A stretch of 64,000 nucleotides of DNA from Sepioteuthis lessoniana (lineage: Eukaryota; Mollusca; Cephalopoda; Myopsida; Loliginidae): positions 101,152,449 through 101,216,448 of the forward strand of contig OY757913.1 of NCBI GenBank assembly GCA_963585895.1. Direction: 5' to 3'. Positions 41,451 to 51,379 of the stretch are shown here, one piece after another; the first letter of the stretch is position 1; the number at the start of each line of letters is the position of its first letter. A program made the translations under genes and the position numbers. The notes beneath the pieces are model-generated. The model did no database searches, had not been told where the DNA came from, and saw nothing but the letters and a program-made list of their open reading frames with translations.

Positions 41451-41504
41451 GTTAATAAGCCATAGCAGTCACATAATTCCCATGTATATTGAGACACCCC
41501 GAAT

Positions 41505-42185
41505 TTAAGTCATTGCTGATTGGCCAATACTGGCACGTCCCTGTATTAGAATCCATGAGAGTTTGTCTTTTCTTCTATAATAGTGCCCAGTGTGTTTTGT
41601 TTGTCTGACTCGAATGGTTTGTGCGATGAGATGTAAGTGGTCATACAGCTGCTGTTTTGTGGGGTGCTGCTTCCAGGATTCAGTCAAAACGGTATTCAAC
41701 ATTATTGTGTAGTTCCCAACTAGCTTTTTCTCTTTGCCTTTCATTACAGATCAAATGGTGCATCCATACAGTAGAAACGACACAGTCACAGCTTGGAAGA
41801 AATCCGGTTTTATTTTATCAGATATCAAGTTCCCATATGATCTATAACCCGTCAATAGAAAACCATGCCTTTGCTCTGCGTATGTTAACACCGTTTTCAG
41901 TAGATGAGATATTGCTGTCGAGGTATGGGAACTTGTCTACTAATTTCAGAGGCTTGCTACTTGAAGTGGAGATGCTTGCTTGTTTAAAACACCCAAACTC
42001 TGATGCCTACTGATGCTTACTCTAGGCTATACAGTAAAAATTTGACTTGGGCAAGTGCATTTGTGAGAAGTGGTTGGTCATCTGCGTAGTCTGCGTCTGT
42101 TATAGATTCTGCCAGATATCGTCTAGTTCTTGTCTTTTTCATCTATGAGATCATTTTAATAAGATTTACATGGCGTTATTAGAGC
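41505..42185 (-). pseudogene. LINE-E reverse transcriptase fragment
   Basis: Minus-strand residues KKLVGNYTIMLNTVLTESWK, QHPTKQQLYDHLHLIAQTI and RQTKHTGHYYRRKDKL match the LINE-E C-terminus; further upstream, a GTAGTCTGCGTCTGTTAT segment (about 42079-42100) corresponds to the YADD region (DADYAD). Interruptions occur throughout. The 3' (ATG)n tail is absent, so this copy is truncated at both ends. A better-preserved C-terminus follows at 42212. Confidence 0.72.
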
Positions 42186-42211
42186 GTTATCATGGCATAT
42201 AATAAACATAT

Positions 42212-42610
42212 CATCATCATCATCATCATGTCGTGCCGCTAGCACGGATATCCCTGACCCTCTCTCCTCACTTCTCCCTATCGTTCATCGCCCTAGGTAG
42301 GTTTTCAGGACAACATCCCGTATCCTCACATAGCTGCTGAATGTATGTTCGTGCTGGTCGTCCTGCTTTTGCCCGGCCATATGTGGGGGTCCATAGGAGT
42401 ACATCACTTATGAGCTCTTCCCTGCTTCTCAAGCAGTGTCCTGCATGTCAGGTTCGTCTAACTTGGATAGTTTTCGTGATGGGAGGTAGGTGGCCGTATA
42501 GTTAGTGCCTTGTGGGGTGTTGCCGCCAGGACTTATTCAATATGGCTCGCAGCATTCTTGTGTAATTGCCGTCTAGCTTCTTCTCCAGCCGTTTAGTTAA
42601 CGTCCAAATG
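42212..42610 (-). pseudogene. LINE-E 3' end with (ATG)n tail
   Basis: Starts with (CAT)n at 42212-42229 and GCTAGCACGGATATCCCTGA. The minus strand encodes the C-terminus: RVRDIRA near 42240, MDDR, EDLP, CADTGC-type, ARTYIQQL, and WTPTYGRAKAG-type near 42390, then RHAGHCLRS and LDGNYTRMLRAI near 42560-42580. The coding part stops near 42608. Closely similar to the copies at 11389 and 49036. Confidence 0.82.
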
Positions 42611-42984
42611 TTGCTAATATATCTCCGTTCAAGACTCTACAGTCAATATCGGAAAAATTGGTATCTCCATCGAGTGAGCGAACTATTGCTTTCGTGTATT
42701 CGTTTCAAATATCTTTTGCTCCATTTTATATGTGTAATGAATCCAAGAAATGTACTTACAATAGTATTGCCACAAGATTTTTCCACGCACTTCTTCGATG
42801 AATCAACAGATAGTGAGTATCTATGAAATAGTGGATCGATTTCTCAAAAAGTTTTCTAAAGAAATATCTCGACTTTCGGTCAGATGCAAGTGAGAAGCTG
42901 GACATATAAACCTTATCAGTTATAGCAGTTAGAGTTTTACCTATGAAGCTCTTTGTGATTCCAAGGTCAACCTTCTTGGGGATG

Positions 42985-43261
42985 GCTCGGTCAGCTGGAG
43001 CAGTAGAACATACCGACTGCTTCTTTGTAGATGGGTAAGACACCTCAACGAGTGTCCTAGATATGACAATATGCAATCTGATGGTGAGGTTTCAGTAATA
43101 CTGGAGCTTTGGGAAATGTGGAGTACCCCTTAATTGCTACCGTTCCGAGGTCCATTTTAGGCCGGAGTGGTAGCACCTGATCTATGGGTCAAATAGAACT
43201 AAACTGTGTACTTATGCTAAACTCAATAGTTTGAAATAGAACTGTTTGTGTATGCTAAACT
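42985..43261 (+). mobile_element. Element C copy 12
   Basis: TAGAACATACCGACTGCTTC, GAGTGTCCTAGATATGACAA, CTGATGGTGAGGTTTCAGTA, TACTGGAGCTTTGGGAAATG, GGTAGCACCTGATCTATGGG. The subrepeat body is short, and the tail becomes the duplicated unit that follows. Confidence 0.75.
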
Positions 43262-43680
43262 GAATTATTTGATATAGAACTGTTTATATGTATTAAATGT
43301 ATTTTGCATAAAATAACCTTCAATGGTTGATATGCCGTAAAACCAAACGAAACCAAAACTTCTTGGGGAGAGTTGGATGCAGTCAGTGAAAAATTACCAT
43401 CACTTTTTATTAAGAATATGAGCAATTTATTCATTTTCTTTATTATAATTTCTAACATGGCAGCAGAATTATTTGATAAAGAACTGTTTATATGTATAAA
43501 ATGTATTTTGCATTAAATAACATTCAATGGTTGATATGCCATAAAACGAAACCAAACGAAACCAAACCTTCTTGGGGAAGAGTAGGATGCAGTCAGTGAA
43601 AAATTAACATGAGATTTTTTTAAGAATATTAGCAATTTATCCATTTTCTTTATTATGATTTCTATCATGGCAGCAGAAAA
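43262..43680 (+). repeat. 204-bp tandem duplication containing the element C tail
   Basis: Two units start at GAATTATTTGATA (43262 and 43466). Each has TGTTTATATGTAT, the tail (GCATAAAATAACC or GCATTAAATAACA, then GGTTGATATGCC), CTTCTTGGGGA, GGATGCAGTCAGTGAAAAAT and CATGGCAGCAGAA. So unique flanking sequence was copied with the tail. Confidence 0.85.
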
Positions 43681-44344
43681 TTTATTAATTAAATATTACA
43701 TTTAGTTATATTAAATTATAGTAAAGAATAAGTTACTATCGGGAAATGCGATGACAAAATAGAACTCCAATGTGTGGTTCGAGTACAGAATAGGTCAGTA
43801 ATACGGTGAGATTACTGAATAGGCCTCCACTCAGAGGTGTGAGTATAAAAAATATCCCAGTGAAAGAGCAAGTAAGAAATGATCATTAATGCATAATCTA
43901 TACATTCACCTCCTATTGGTGACCTTCCACTGGTTACCTATTCTGTAATGGCACTATTTTGAGGTCAGGAATAAAATGATCGCAATCAAATTAATCAAAA
44001 ACGATATGATTTTCTCGGCTTGTAGTTGTTTTTGGATAAAAAAAATGCCCTCTTAAGAACCATTTAGTTTATTAGCTCTAGGAATGACAATCAAGGAATA
44101 TGGCTTTGTTTTGAATTGTAAAGGTCAGTAAATGTTACAAATCCTGAAGTTTGAGAGGGGACATGTTTAAACTTTTGGCTTGAAAGTCGACTGCGAGGAA
44201 TTAAGAAAATCAAATCAGTGTTCTTTTTCCCTTTAATGGAATATTCAGCCAATATCGAGTCGAATTACATCTGTCAAATTTGATATCATTGGCATAAGTG
44301 ACGCTTGTCTGATGAGATTTTGATTAAGATCAACCGAGTGAAAA
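43681..44344. other. Unassigned
   Basis: ACAGAATAGGT (about 43790) and ACCTATTCTGTAAT (about 43937) are inverted, suggesting a diverged element of about 160 bp. No family recognised. Confidence 0.35.
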
Positions 44345-44362
44345 AATACAAAAATCTACATA

Positions 44363-44387
44363 GTTTCTCTCTCTCTCTCTCTCTCTC

Positions 44388-44432
<45 letters not shown>
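44363..44432. repeat. (CT)n-(CA)n microsatellite
   Basis: CT tract followed by a CA tract. Confidence 0.92.
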
Positions 44433-44433
<1 letters not shown>

Positions 44434-44485
44434 CTTTGTTGTCTCTGTGTTTTGTCATTTCACTTACGAGTTTTTAAAACTTGAA

Positions 44486-44730
44486 TTCGCTGGAGTGTGC
44501 GTGACAGCAAGTCTCCTCAGATCTCCTGGATTCTTCTCGGTATTCTGGCTGATGTCAACTGTTCTGTACTTTGGATAGTCTCGATTCATACTCCGATTTT
44601 CAACTCTTCCAGCATTCTTTCCAAGCCTTTGGGGATTGTTCCAAGGGCGCCAATTACAATTGTTATCTCCGTCACACTTTTTGTTTCACAGCTCTTTTTA
44701 GTCCTCTGGAAAGGTCCAGATACCTGTCTC
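44486..44730 (-). pseudogene. RLE-type LINE, 3' end fragment (array member 1)
   Basis: The reverse complement encodes the shared C-terminus (IPI/IVIGALG-, ETIQ-, RRV-type residues across frame breaks) and ends with the GACTTGCTGTCACGCACAC 3' landmark. It is bordered on its 5' side by (ATT)n at 44731-44754. Members 2 to 4 follow in the same orientation. Confidence 0.72.
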
Positions 44731-44754
44731 TATTATTATTATTATTATTATTAT
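44731..44754. repeat. (ATT)n between two RLE-LINE copies
   Basis: Eight ATT triplets (TAA-type on the minus strand) lie exactly between the 5'-truncated end of member 1 and the 3' end of member 2. Confidence 0.92.
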
Positions 44755-45550
44755 AAGAGTTTTTCACATCAACGTTAACTGATGGTTTTTCATTGGAGTT
44801 TGAGTGACAGCAAGTCTCCTCAAGTCTCCAGGACTCGTCTCAGGATTCTGGCCGTTCTTAGCAATGCTGTCGTTTGGATAGTCTCTACCCGTCCGCCAAT
44901 TTCCAAGTCTTTCAGGCCTTTTAATAATCCTTTAGTTACTGTTCCAAACGCATCAATTACAATTGGTATAATTGTCACCTGCATGTTCTCCAGCTTTTTC
45001 AATTCTCTATAAAGGTCGAGGTACTTATCTTTCTTTTCACTTTCCTTCAGATTTATTCGGTGATCCGCCGGGACAGTAAAGTCGACGATTTTACAAACTT
45101 TCTTTTGTTTTTTTGTTGATTATTATGAGGTCTGGTCTTCTGGCCGGGATTAAGTGATCCGTTTGTATGTTAAAGTCCTATAGGAGTTTATGCGTGTCAT
45201 TTTCTTGGACAGGTGCTGGGTTGTGCATAAACCATTTGTTTGTATGGTCGAATTGAAATTTCCTGCACATTTCCCAGTGGACCACCTTGCTGACACAGTC
45301 GTATCTCGCCTCATACTCCTTCTGTGCTAATTTGCTGCATTCGCTTATTATGTGATTGATCGTTTCGTCTCTGTCACCGCATAGCCTACATTTACTGTTT
45401 TGTTGCGTCTTATCTATCCTTGCTTTGATATGATTGGTTCTTATGGCGTTGTCCTGTGCTGCTATTTGGAGGGATTCCGTTTCTCTCTTAAAGTTTCCTT
45501 TTCTTAGCCAGGTTCAGGTTTTTTGGTGTGAGATATTTCTTGACAATTTT
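44755..45550 (-). pseudogene. RLE-type LINE C-terminal half (array member 2)
   Basis: Minus-strand domains in order: a CCHC knuckle (CRLCGDRDETINHIISECSK, 45336-45391), a region with HWEM/L and FDHTNKW, then ARRPDLII (45118-45144) and IVDFTVPADH (45058-45090). RPD and the downstream D are the pattern of the restriction-like endonuclease of early-branching non-LTR elements (R2/R4/Dong type). The C-terminus reads KKLENMQVTIIPIVIDAFGT and GGRVETIQTTALLRTARILR. The 3' end has AACGTTGATGTGAAAAACTC before (TAA)n. The RT domain is missing. The R4/Dong assignment is inferred from domain type and TAA association. Confidence 0.78.
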
Positions 45551-45975
45551 TCACACACGCATAATCTGATGGTCTTTCACTGGAGTCTGAGTAACAATCT
45601 CTTCATGTTCCCATGACTCTTCAGAGAATTCTAGCCAATCTTAGCGACGCTGTGGTCTGTAGTGTTTCGATTCTTCCATCTGACCTCTAATTCCTCCAGT
45701 TTTTTCAAGCTTTGAAAATCTCTCCTATAGCTCTAAATACAATGGTTATGACCGGTGCCTTCATATTATATGAGTTTTTCGGCTCTCTGGAAGAGTCCAT
45801 ATATTTGTCTTTCTTTGGCCTTCTTTCATTATCACTTTATAGTCCGCCTAAGCAGTAAAATCCTCAAGGTAACTGTTTTCTTCTTAATGATTAGCACAAT
45901 GTCTACATTTCTGACCGGGATTCGATGATCCGTTTGTATCACAATTTTTTAAAACCATTTATGAGTGTTTTACCC
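45551..45975 (-). pseudogene. RLE-type LINE fragment (array member 3), most decayed
   Basis: It begins with CATAATCTGATGGTCTTTCA (3' end type) and continues with reversed C-terminal coding sequence (CATGACTCTTCAGAGAATTC, AATACAATGGTTATGACCGG). The RLE region survives as GACCGGGATTCGATGATCCG. No TAA tract lies between members 2 and 3. Multiple frame breaks. Confidence 0.65.
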
Positions 45976-47217
45976 CTTCGTAAGCTGATGGTTTGTTACT
46001 GTAGTTTGAGTGACAGCAAGTCTCCTCATGTCTCCAGGACTCTTCTCAGTATTCTTGCCAATCTTAATAATGCTGTCGTCTGAATAGTCACCATATGTTC
46101 TCATATTTCTAAGTCTTCCAGTCCCTTTTACCGATCCTTGGGGATTGTTCCAAGAGCACTAATTAAATTGGTATCACTGTTACCTTTATCATCCATATCT
46201 TTGTTTAGTTCACGAGCTAGGTCTTGATAATTATTTCTCTTTTTGCTTTCTTTTGCTTTTAATATGGTCTGCCGGGACGGTAAAGTTCATTATTTGATTG
46301 GTTCTTTTTTGTTGTTGACTATCACTAGATCTGGTCGTCTAGCCTAGATTAGGGGCCCTGTTTGTATTTTAAAATCCCAGAGAACTCTGTGTCTTATTCT
46401 CAAGGACGGATTCTAGATTGAGCGTATACGACTGGTTAGTAAGGTTCAATTTCTTGCTCAATTCCCAGTGGATCATATTCCCCAACCAGTCGTGTCTAGT
46501 CTTAAACTTTTGTTTGCTGCATTCGCTTATTATGTGATTGATCGTTTCGTCTCTGTCACCACATGACTTACATTCGCTATTTTGTTGTGACTTGACTATT
46601 TTTATCTTTACGTTGTTAATCTTTATGACATTGTTCTATGCTGTTATTCTCTCGTAAGGTTTCTTTTACTTAGCCATGTCCGAGTCTTCTCGGGTAAAAT
46701 TTCGTTTGTTTGTCGCTTAGAATATCCATAAAGTTGTTTTCCTTCCACGTTCAGTTTTTTTTTTATTATTCTATTGATTATTATACTGTCTGTGTTGTTT
46801 CTGGTCGTTAAAATCAGAGTTTCTTTGTTTTTTTATGTAGTGTTCAAGTTCTTGAATTGTTGCATCCACGCTATATTCAGTTCTGGCGAGTCCTCTTCCT
46901 ACTTCTTTTCTTGACATATCGAGTCTGTCCATGTTATCTCTGGGATGTAAGGCTTTATGTATCGTCATTAGTGTTTTTTTTTTATTCTCTGGTTCATTTG
47001 TTGAAGTTCTTCACTCGTCTTCTATGATCGTCTCGAGTATCTTACAAGAGGGACAGCCAAGATGTTTATTTTCTTGATGAGATTTTAACAGGTACTTTAG
47101 TTTTCTCGTTCTCCTGACATACTCCTTTTTAATTTTTTCTTTTATGTCCGCTTTTTGATCGAGTCTGCAACTGATATTCTCTCGTACTTGTAAGTTTCTT
47201 TTGCTCCAAGCGTTCTA
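45976..47217 (-). pseudogene. RLE-type LINE with RT C-terminal part (array member 4)
   Basis: The longest member. Reading the minus strand from about 46968: MTIHKALHPRDNMDRLDMSR, KEVGRGLARTEYSVDATIQ (post-RT segment), the CCHC knuckle CKSCGDRDETINHIISEC (46520-46576), ARRPDLVI (about 46318-46345), and MNFTVPAD where member 2 has VDFTVPAD, so the catalytic Asp is replaced by Asn. The array's 5' border is a (CTT)n tract from 47218 and then ATT triplets. The RT catalytic core was not found. It is inactive. Confidence 0.78.
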
Positions 47218-47311
47218 ATTTTCTTCTTCTTCTTCTTCTTCTTCTTCTTCTTCTTCTTCTTCTTCTTCTTCTTCTTCTTCTATTATTATCATCATTATTA
47301 TTATTATTACT
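47218..47311. repeat. (CTT)n followed by (ATT)n
   Basis: About twenty CTT triplets, then TATTATTATCATCATT and further ATT triplets. It borders the 5' side of the RLE-LINE array. Confidence 0.92.
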
Positions 47312-47549
47312 TTACATGTTGGTTTTAAGATGATCACTGATATTTATAAACGGGAGTTAGAAAGAAAAATCCGAACAAAAATAAAAACTTAGATATAAAT
47401 CTCTTTAAATTGCACTCAAAAATATTTCACTACAAAACTTCTCAGAAAGTTTTTCACCGAAGAATATTAACTTGATAAAATATTCATAACTGCTGAATCT
47501 TTCTTTCTAATAAGCAACGAGCGTTTGTGATTATAGGTTTGGCGTATAT
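47312..47549. other. Unassigned; holds a CTTCTCAGAAAGTTTTTCAC motif
   Basis: The segment TACAAAACTTCTCAGAAAGT then TTCACCGAAGAATATTAAC (about 47430-47475) recurs in diverged form at about 48215-48262, and weakly near 47735-47755. Confidence 0.4.
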
Positions 47550-47552
47550 TTT

Positions 47553-47590
<38 letters not shown>

Positions 47591-47593
47591 CCT

Positions 47594-47647
<54 letters not shown>
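47550..47647. repeat. (ATCT)n then (TA)n microsatellite
   Basis: CTAT tetramers followed by an uninterrupted TA tract. Open frames across it read YLSIYLSI and YIYIYI. Confidence 0.95.
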
Positions 47648-47650
<3 letters not shown>

Positions 47651-47864
47651 TTAATGTATATGCAACGGAATCATTGAATTTTATGTCGCTTTTCTTATAT
47701 CTTATACCAACTCCTTTGAAAGAACAGTCTTTTAAAAATTTCTTAGAAAATATTATTTTCACCAAAAAAATTGCTTCTGACAATGACCTCAAGTCGAAAC
47801 TTGTTGAGGGCAATCAAAAATAAAAAAATATAGAAAAACATTCCTATTTGTCTTATCCCTTTTT

Positions 47865-47865
<1 letters not shown>
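47648..47865. other. Unassigned
   Basis: AT-rich. The frame running out of the microsatellite (ATESLNFMSLFLYLIPT) has no recognised motif. Confidence 0.35.

Positions 47866-47915
<50 letters not shown>
47866..47915. repeat. (TA)n microsatellite
   Basis: Uninterrupted TA tract next to the palindromic element. Confidence 0.95.
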
Positions 47916-47921
<6 letters not shown>

Positions 47922-47959
47922 TTTTGTAGTTTGCTTGAAACATTGCAGAAGTTATTTTT

Positions 47960-48071
47960 ATTTTATAACATTGAAGTAATTAAGAGGGCTATTACAATGC
48001 GAAATCATAATAGATTCAAATAATTATTATTTCGCAGTGCAATAGCCCTCTAAATTAATTCAATACTATAA

Positions 48072-48080
<9 letters not shown>
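47960..48080. mobile_element. Short palindromic element (MITE-like), about 115 bp
   Basis: Arms TTTTATAACATTGAAGTAAT, TAAGAGGGCTATTACAATG and CGAAAT are matched in reverse by ATTTCG, CAGTGCAATAGCCCTCT, AAATTAATTCAATACTATAA. The loop is about 20 bp. (TA)n tracts lie on both sides. A half-copy (AAGTCAATATTATAAAATAA) follows near 48115. Confidence 0.72.
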
Positions 48081-48115
<35 letters not shown>

Positions 48116-48135
48116 GTCAATATTATAAAATAAAA

Positions 48136-48184
<49 letters not shown>
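48080..48184. repeat. (TA)n and (TG)n microsatellites
   Basis: Two TA tracts flank a half-copy of the palindromic element; a (TG)n tract ends the block. Confidence 0.9.
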
Positions 48185-48410
48185 TGAAATTGCAATCACA
48201 TAAAAATGTTTCGAAACAAAACTTCTCTGAAAATTTTCACAGAAGAATATAAACTTTCAAAGATATTCATAAAATATGTATAAAGGATAAATTATTTTAT
48301 GTTGATTTATTTTTGTATAACAATCCACAGTTGTGATTTTTCGCGTACATATTTAATTGGCCAAAGATAGAACACATCTGAAGAAAGAAAACGCGTATAT
48401 GCATTTAATC

Positions 48411-48535
48411 AACACCTCGCTAATGGCAGGATGAGACACAAGATCAATTTTTGAGCCTAGAACAGCAAGTTTCAATTCCTTTTTTTCCTTTTTCCTAAAT
48501 CAGTTTTCTTACTTAGGCGAACGAGAGTTATTTTA
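48411..48535 (-). mobile_element. SINE-A 3' fragment
   Basis: GGCAGGATGAGACACAAGAT, CAATTTTTGAGCC and AAGTTTCAATTCC follow the reversed SINE-A 3' end. The head is missing. Confidence 0.5.
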
Positions 48536-48539
48536 TTAA

Positions 48540-49035
48540 TGAGGGGATTTTTTAATTAAAAAAAAAAGCAAAATAATTTTCTTTAAATTTCTTTCTCTAC
48601 AAATATAAACCCTGAATTGTTTTTAACTTGTTTATAGCAAAAATTAAATAACTTTGCAAACATATTTGTTTTGAGGCTATTTAAACATGTTGCTTCAGAC
48701 TTGATCAAAGGTTTGTCATCAGATATTTGGAGGTTTATAAGTGTAAAACGTAAACTTTACAGAAGAATGGGAGATGAGTACTGATGAACATATTTTCGTA
48801 AATAAATATTTAGAAATGACCAAAACATAGGTTTGCCACAACAAGCCTGAGAGGCAGTCCCTGACTCTCCGGGCAGAGTAAAGAAGATGCTGAGTGTTTT
48901 TTTCGTCACGAAAGGGACCAGCATTTGAAAAAAAGTGCAATTGTAAACTGTTTTGGTCAAGGGGAGGTTGAAATGATTACACGACTCGGAAATGAGTGAT
49001 AAAAATATACGTATAATGAAGGAAAATAGTACATA
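48540..49035. other. Unassigned
   Basis: AT-rich DNA with no identified family before the LINE-E tail. Confidence 0.4.
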
Positions 49036-49256
49036 CATCATCATCATCATATCGTGCTGGCAGCACGGATATCCCTGACCCTCTCTCGCCACTCCTGCCT
49101 ATCGTTCATCGCCCTAGGTAGGTCTTCAGGACAACAACCTGTATCCTCACATAGCTGCTGAATGTACGTTCGAGCTGGTCGTCCTGCTTTTGCGCGGCCA
49201 TGTGTGGGGATCCATAAGAGTACATCTCTTATGAGTTCATCCTCTCCTCGGCTCAA
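49036..49256 (-). pseudogene. LINE-E 3' end with (ATG)n tail
   Basis: (CAT)n at 49036-49050 and GCAGCACGGATATCCCTGAC. The minus strand has an open C-terminal frame: DELIRDVLLWIPTHGRAKAG, RPARTYIQQLCEDTGCCPED, LPRAMNDRQEWRERVRDIRA. It is better preserved than most copies, but truncated to the last 70 residues or so. The remaining upstream part of that frame is unrelated. Confidence 0.85.
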
Positions 49257-50019
49257 CACAATCATGAACATAAAATCCGTTCTTCGTGATGGCTCGCCTG
49301 AGACTGTGCAAAAGAGAGCTTAGCCGGTATGTGTCACATGAGGGCGAGTCTATCTGTAGGGGAAGACACCACAACACAAAAAGTGTTTTCCTTTGCCAAA
49401 TCCATTTGCAATATTTCATCGTATTTGTTGAAAGGTCCTTTTAAAGCATTACTTTCTCAATATATCTGAATAACTCTTATTTTAGAGCTTTCAAAATGTT
49501 ATCCGTTTTCTCTGAATATATGGCGTCTTACTTAGTTACTTCCCTTGCAAATCTTGGCCATCTTGGGATTACTTTATATTTTACTGCCACAAGAAATAAT
49601 TTGATTTAGGAGATGAAAAAAAAAATCATGACTAAATATTGTCTTGTAGAGTGGCTAGACCCCCCACCACAAAATAGACTGGTATGAGGAGTATTTAGAG
49701 CGGTGTGCGCTCTAAACTGTCAGTCTATCCGACAACAAAACGACTAAGGTTGTTACATTAGTTAGCATACAGTATTTTTCTCCGTAACAAAATAACTCTT
49801 ATCTTATAGGTGTGTCGACCCTTACTACTCAAGACACAGCATGTTGTTTGGAAATTTGCTCAAAGATGGCAGGACCTAAAGTTACAAACGGGCGGACAAA
49901 TAGTTGTCGAATAAGATTATATATATGTATATATATATATATATATATATAACAGTGATGAAAATATCAATCAGAAAATCAATGCAATGAATATGAAGAT
50001 CCATCTGAGGTCATTAAAC
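49257..50019. other. Unassigned, with (TA)n at about 49921-49951
   Basis: ATAACTCTTATTTTAGAGC (about 49470) and AATAACTCTTATCTTATAGG (about 49790) are diverged direct repeats. Otherwise nothing recognised. Confidence 0.4.
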
Positions 50020-51050
50020 AGACAAGGAAAGCCAAAGAAATCCATATTATATTAATCGAGCTAAAAACAACGATATTGAAATTAAGGGAAACGAAAAAAC
50101 AGACTCAGTTACCAAGCAAGTTTTAGATATTGTTCCCGACCAAGTAAAAATTCCACACGTTCACTTGAAACACAAAATCATCAGATTCTTCCGAACAAAG
50201 CGAGAACAATGTGGAAATAATAGCACACACTCACTAAACTATTCCTGATAAAACTCAAACAAGGTGAATTCAAACAAGCTCTAAGAAGATTCAGAAAAGA
50301 ATAATTTATTATATCCCGATTGCGCATTGGTCAGAAAAAACTTACGGACTCTTTTATCATATTTACCCAACCCCTCCGCTCGGGCAGGATATGACACAAG
50401 GTCAATATTCTAAGCGGAGTTTAACAGGTTTGAATTCAGAGTTTTCCTTCTCCGAGACTAGTTGCCTCACCAAGGCTGAAGAACCTAGTCTGCCCTACTA
50501 TTTACCCATAGCTGGAGGGAGAATAATAGGATTCATACCTTTCCCAAGGGTATTAGTGCTATGTGAAATACTATCAGTCTCGTCCAGGATTTGAACTCAT
50601 GTCGCCGTGTCCAATTCCTGCGACGATAACCATTACACCACAGGCACCTCTTACGGACTCCTTTATACTCAAACAAGACAATCAACTCTACATTCTACAC
50701 TGTTAAACATTTTTTCATCGAATGCAGAGATTTAGCTCTTGTTAGACAACATTTTTTTCAACGGAAATAATATGAAGGAGCTATTTGAAATTACCGATAT
50801 GGATGAATTTTACAAAAATTATGATCGTAAACATGATCAGAAGCATATAAAGTATTTAGTTAAAAAAACTATCCCAGAGGATTTTAACTCATTGTTAAAA
50901 ACAAATATAAAAAAATAATAATAAATTTTTAAAAAACAACACAAAAATATAGATACAAAGTTACATTCCGCCCGATTCCATCTCGGCATGAAATAACATC
51001 AGATGGGTTGAAATACCGAAAAATCAATCAATCATAAAAGCAATATTGTT
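50020..51050 (+). pseudogene. RNase H-bearing LINE (I/Jockey-like) 3' fragment, split by a SINE-A
   Basis: Reading near 50072-50160 gives EIKGNEKTDSVTKQVLDI, the RNase H GNExAD block with its catalytic Asp, then VPDQVKIPHVHLKHKIIRFF. After the SINE-A, LFKQDNQLYILHC and HFFIECRDLALVRQHFF correspond to the Cys/His-rich tail. The 3' untranslated part has TCTCGGCATGAAATAAC and GGGTTGAAATACCG, then AATCAATCAATC. RT and endonuclease are absent, and frame breaks are frequent. Flanks TGCAATGAATATGAAGATCC (49980) and TGCAATGAAAATAAAGATAC (51075) are similar. Confidence 0.75.
50341..50666 (-). mobile_element. SINE-A nested in the RNase H LINE
   Basis: Body about 50358-50649, complete and reversed: CCCCTCCGCTCGGGCAGG, GTTTGAATTCAGAGTTTTCC, TACCTTTCCCAAGGGTATTA, GATTTGAACTCATGTCGC, CCATTACACCACAGGCACC. 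Direct repeats CTTACGGACTCTTTTAT (50341-50357) and CTTACGGACTCCTTTAT (50650-50666) differ at one base. Confidence 0.92.
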
Positions 51051-51264
51051 GAGAGAATTAGTCTAATAAAATCATGCAATGAAAATAAAGATACATCTAA
51101 GGTCAAGAATCCTCTAATTCTAAATCAGGGGTGGGCAAACTTTTTGGGTTATGCATGGTGAAAGGGCCGAATGTTTTAAAATCAAAAGAATATAGTTTCG
51201 ATTCAAGTGCAAGTTTTTATTTTTTATTTTTTAGAAGCTGCTATGGACCGCAGTTTGACCACCC

Positions 51265-51360
51265 CTGGGTTAAATAGCATCACTACTTTTCGTCTTCAAG
51301 GAGAGATTTGGGATTAAGTAACCCACGTAGTTTGATACGCCATTAAACAAAGAAAGAAAA
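51265..51360 (+). mobile_element. SINE-B 3' half
   Basis: GGGTTAAATAGCATCACTAC, TTGGGATTAAGTAACCCACG, TTTGATACGCCATTAAACAA. Head missing. Confidence 0.65.
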
Positions 51361-51379
51361 CAATCATCAGAGATCATTA

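Noticed and set aside
42212..42610. Intact, potentially active LINE-E
   Set aside because: Only the 3' coding end is present, without endonuclease or RT core. None of the LINE-E copies in the window spans the whole element.
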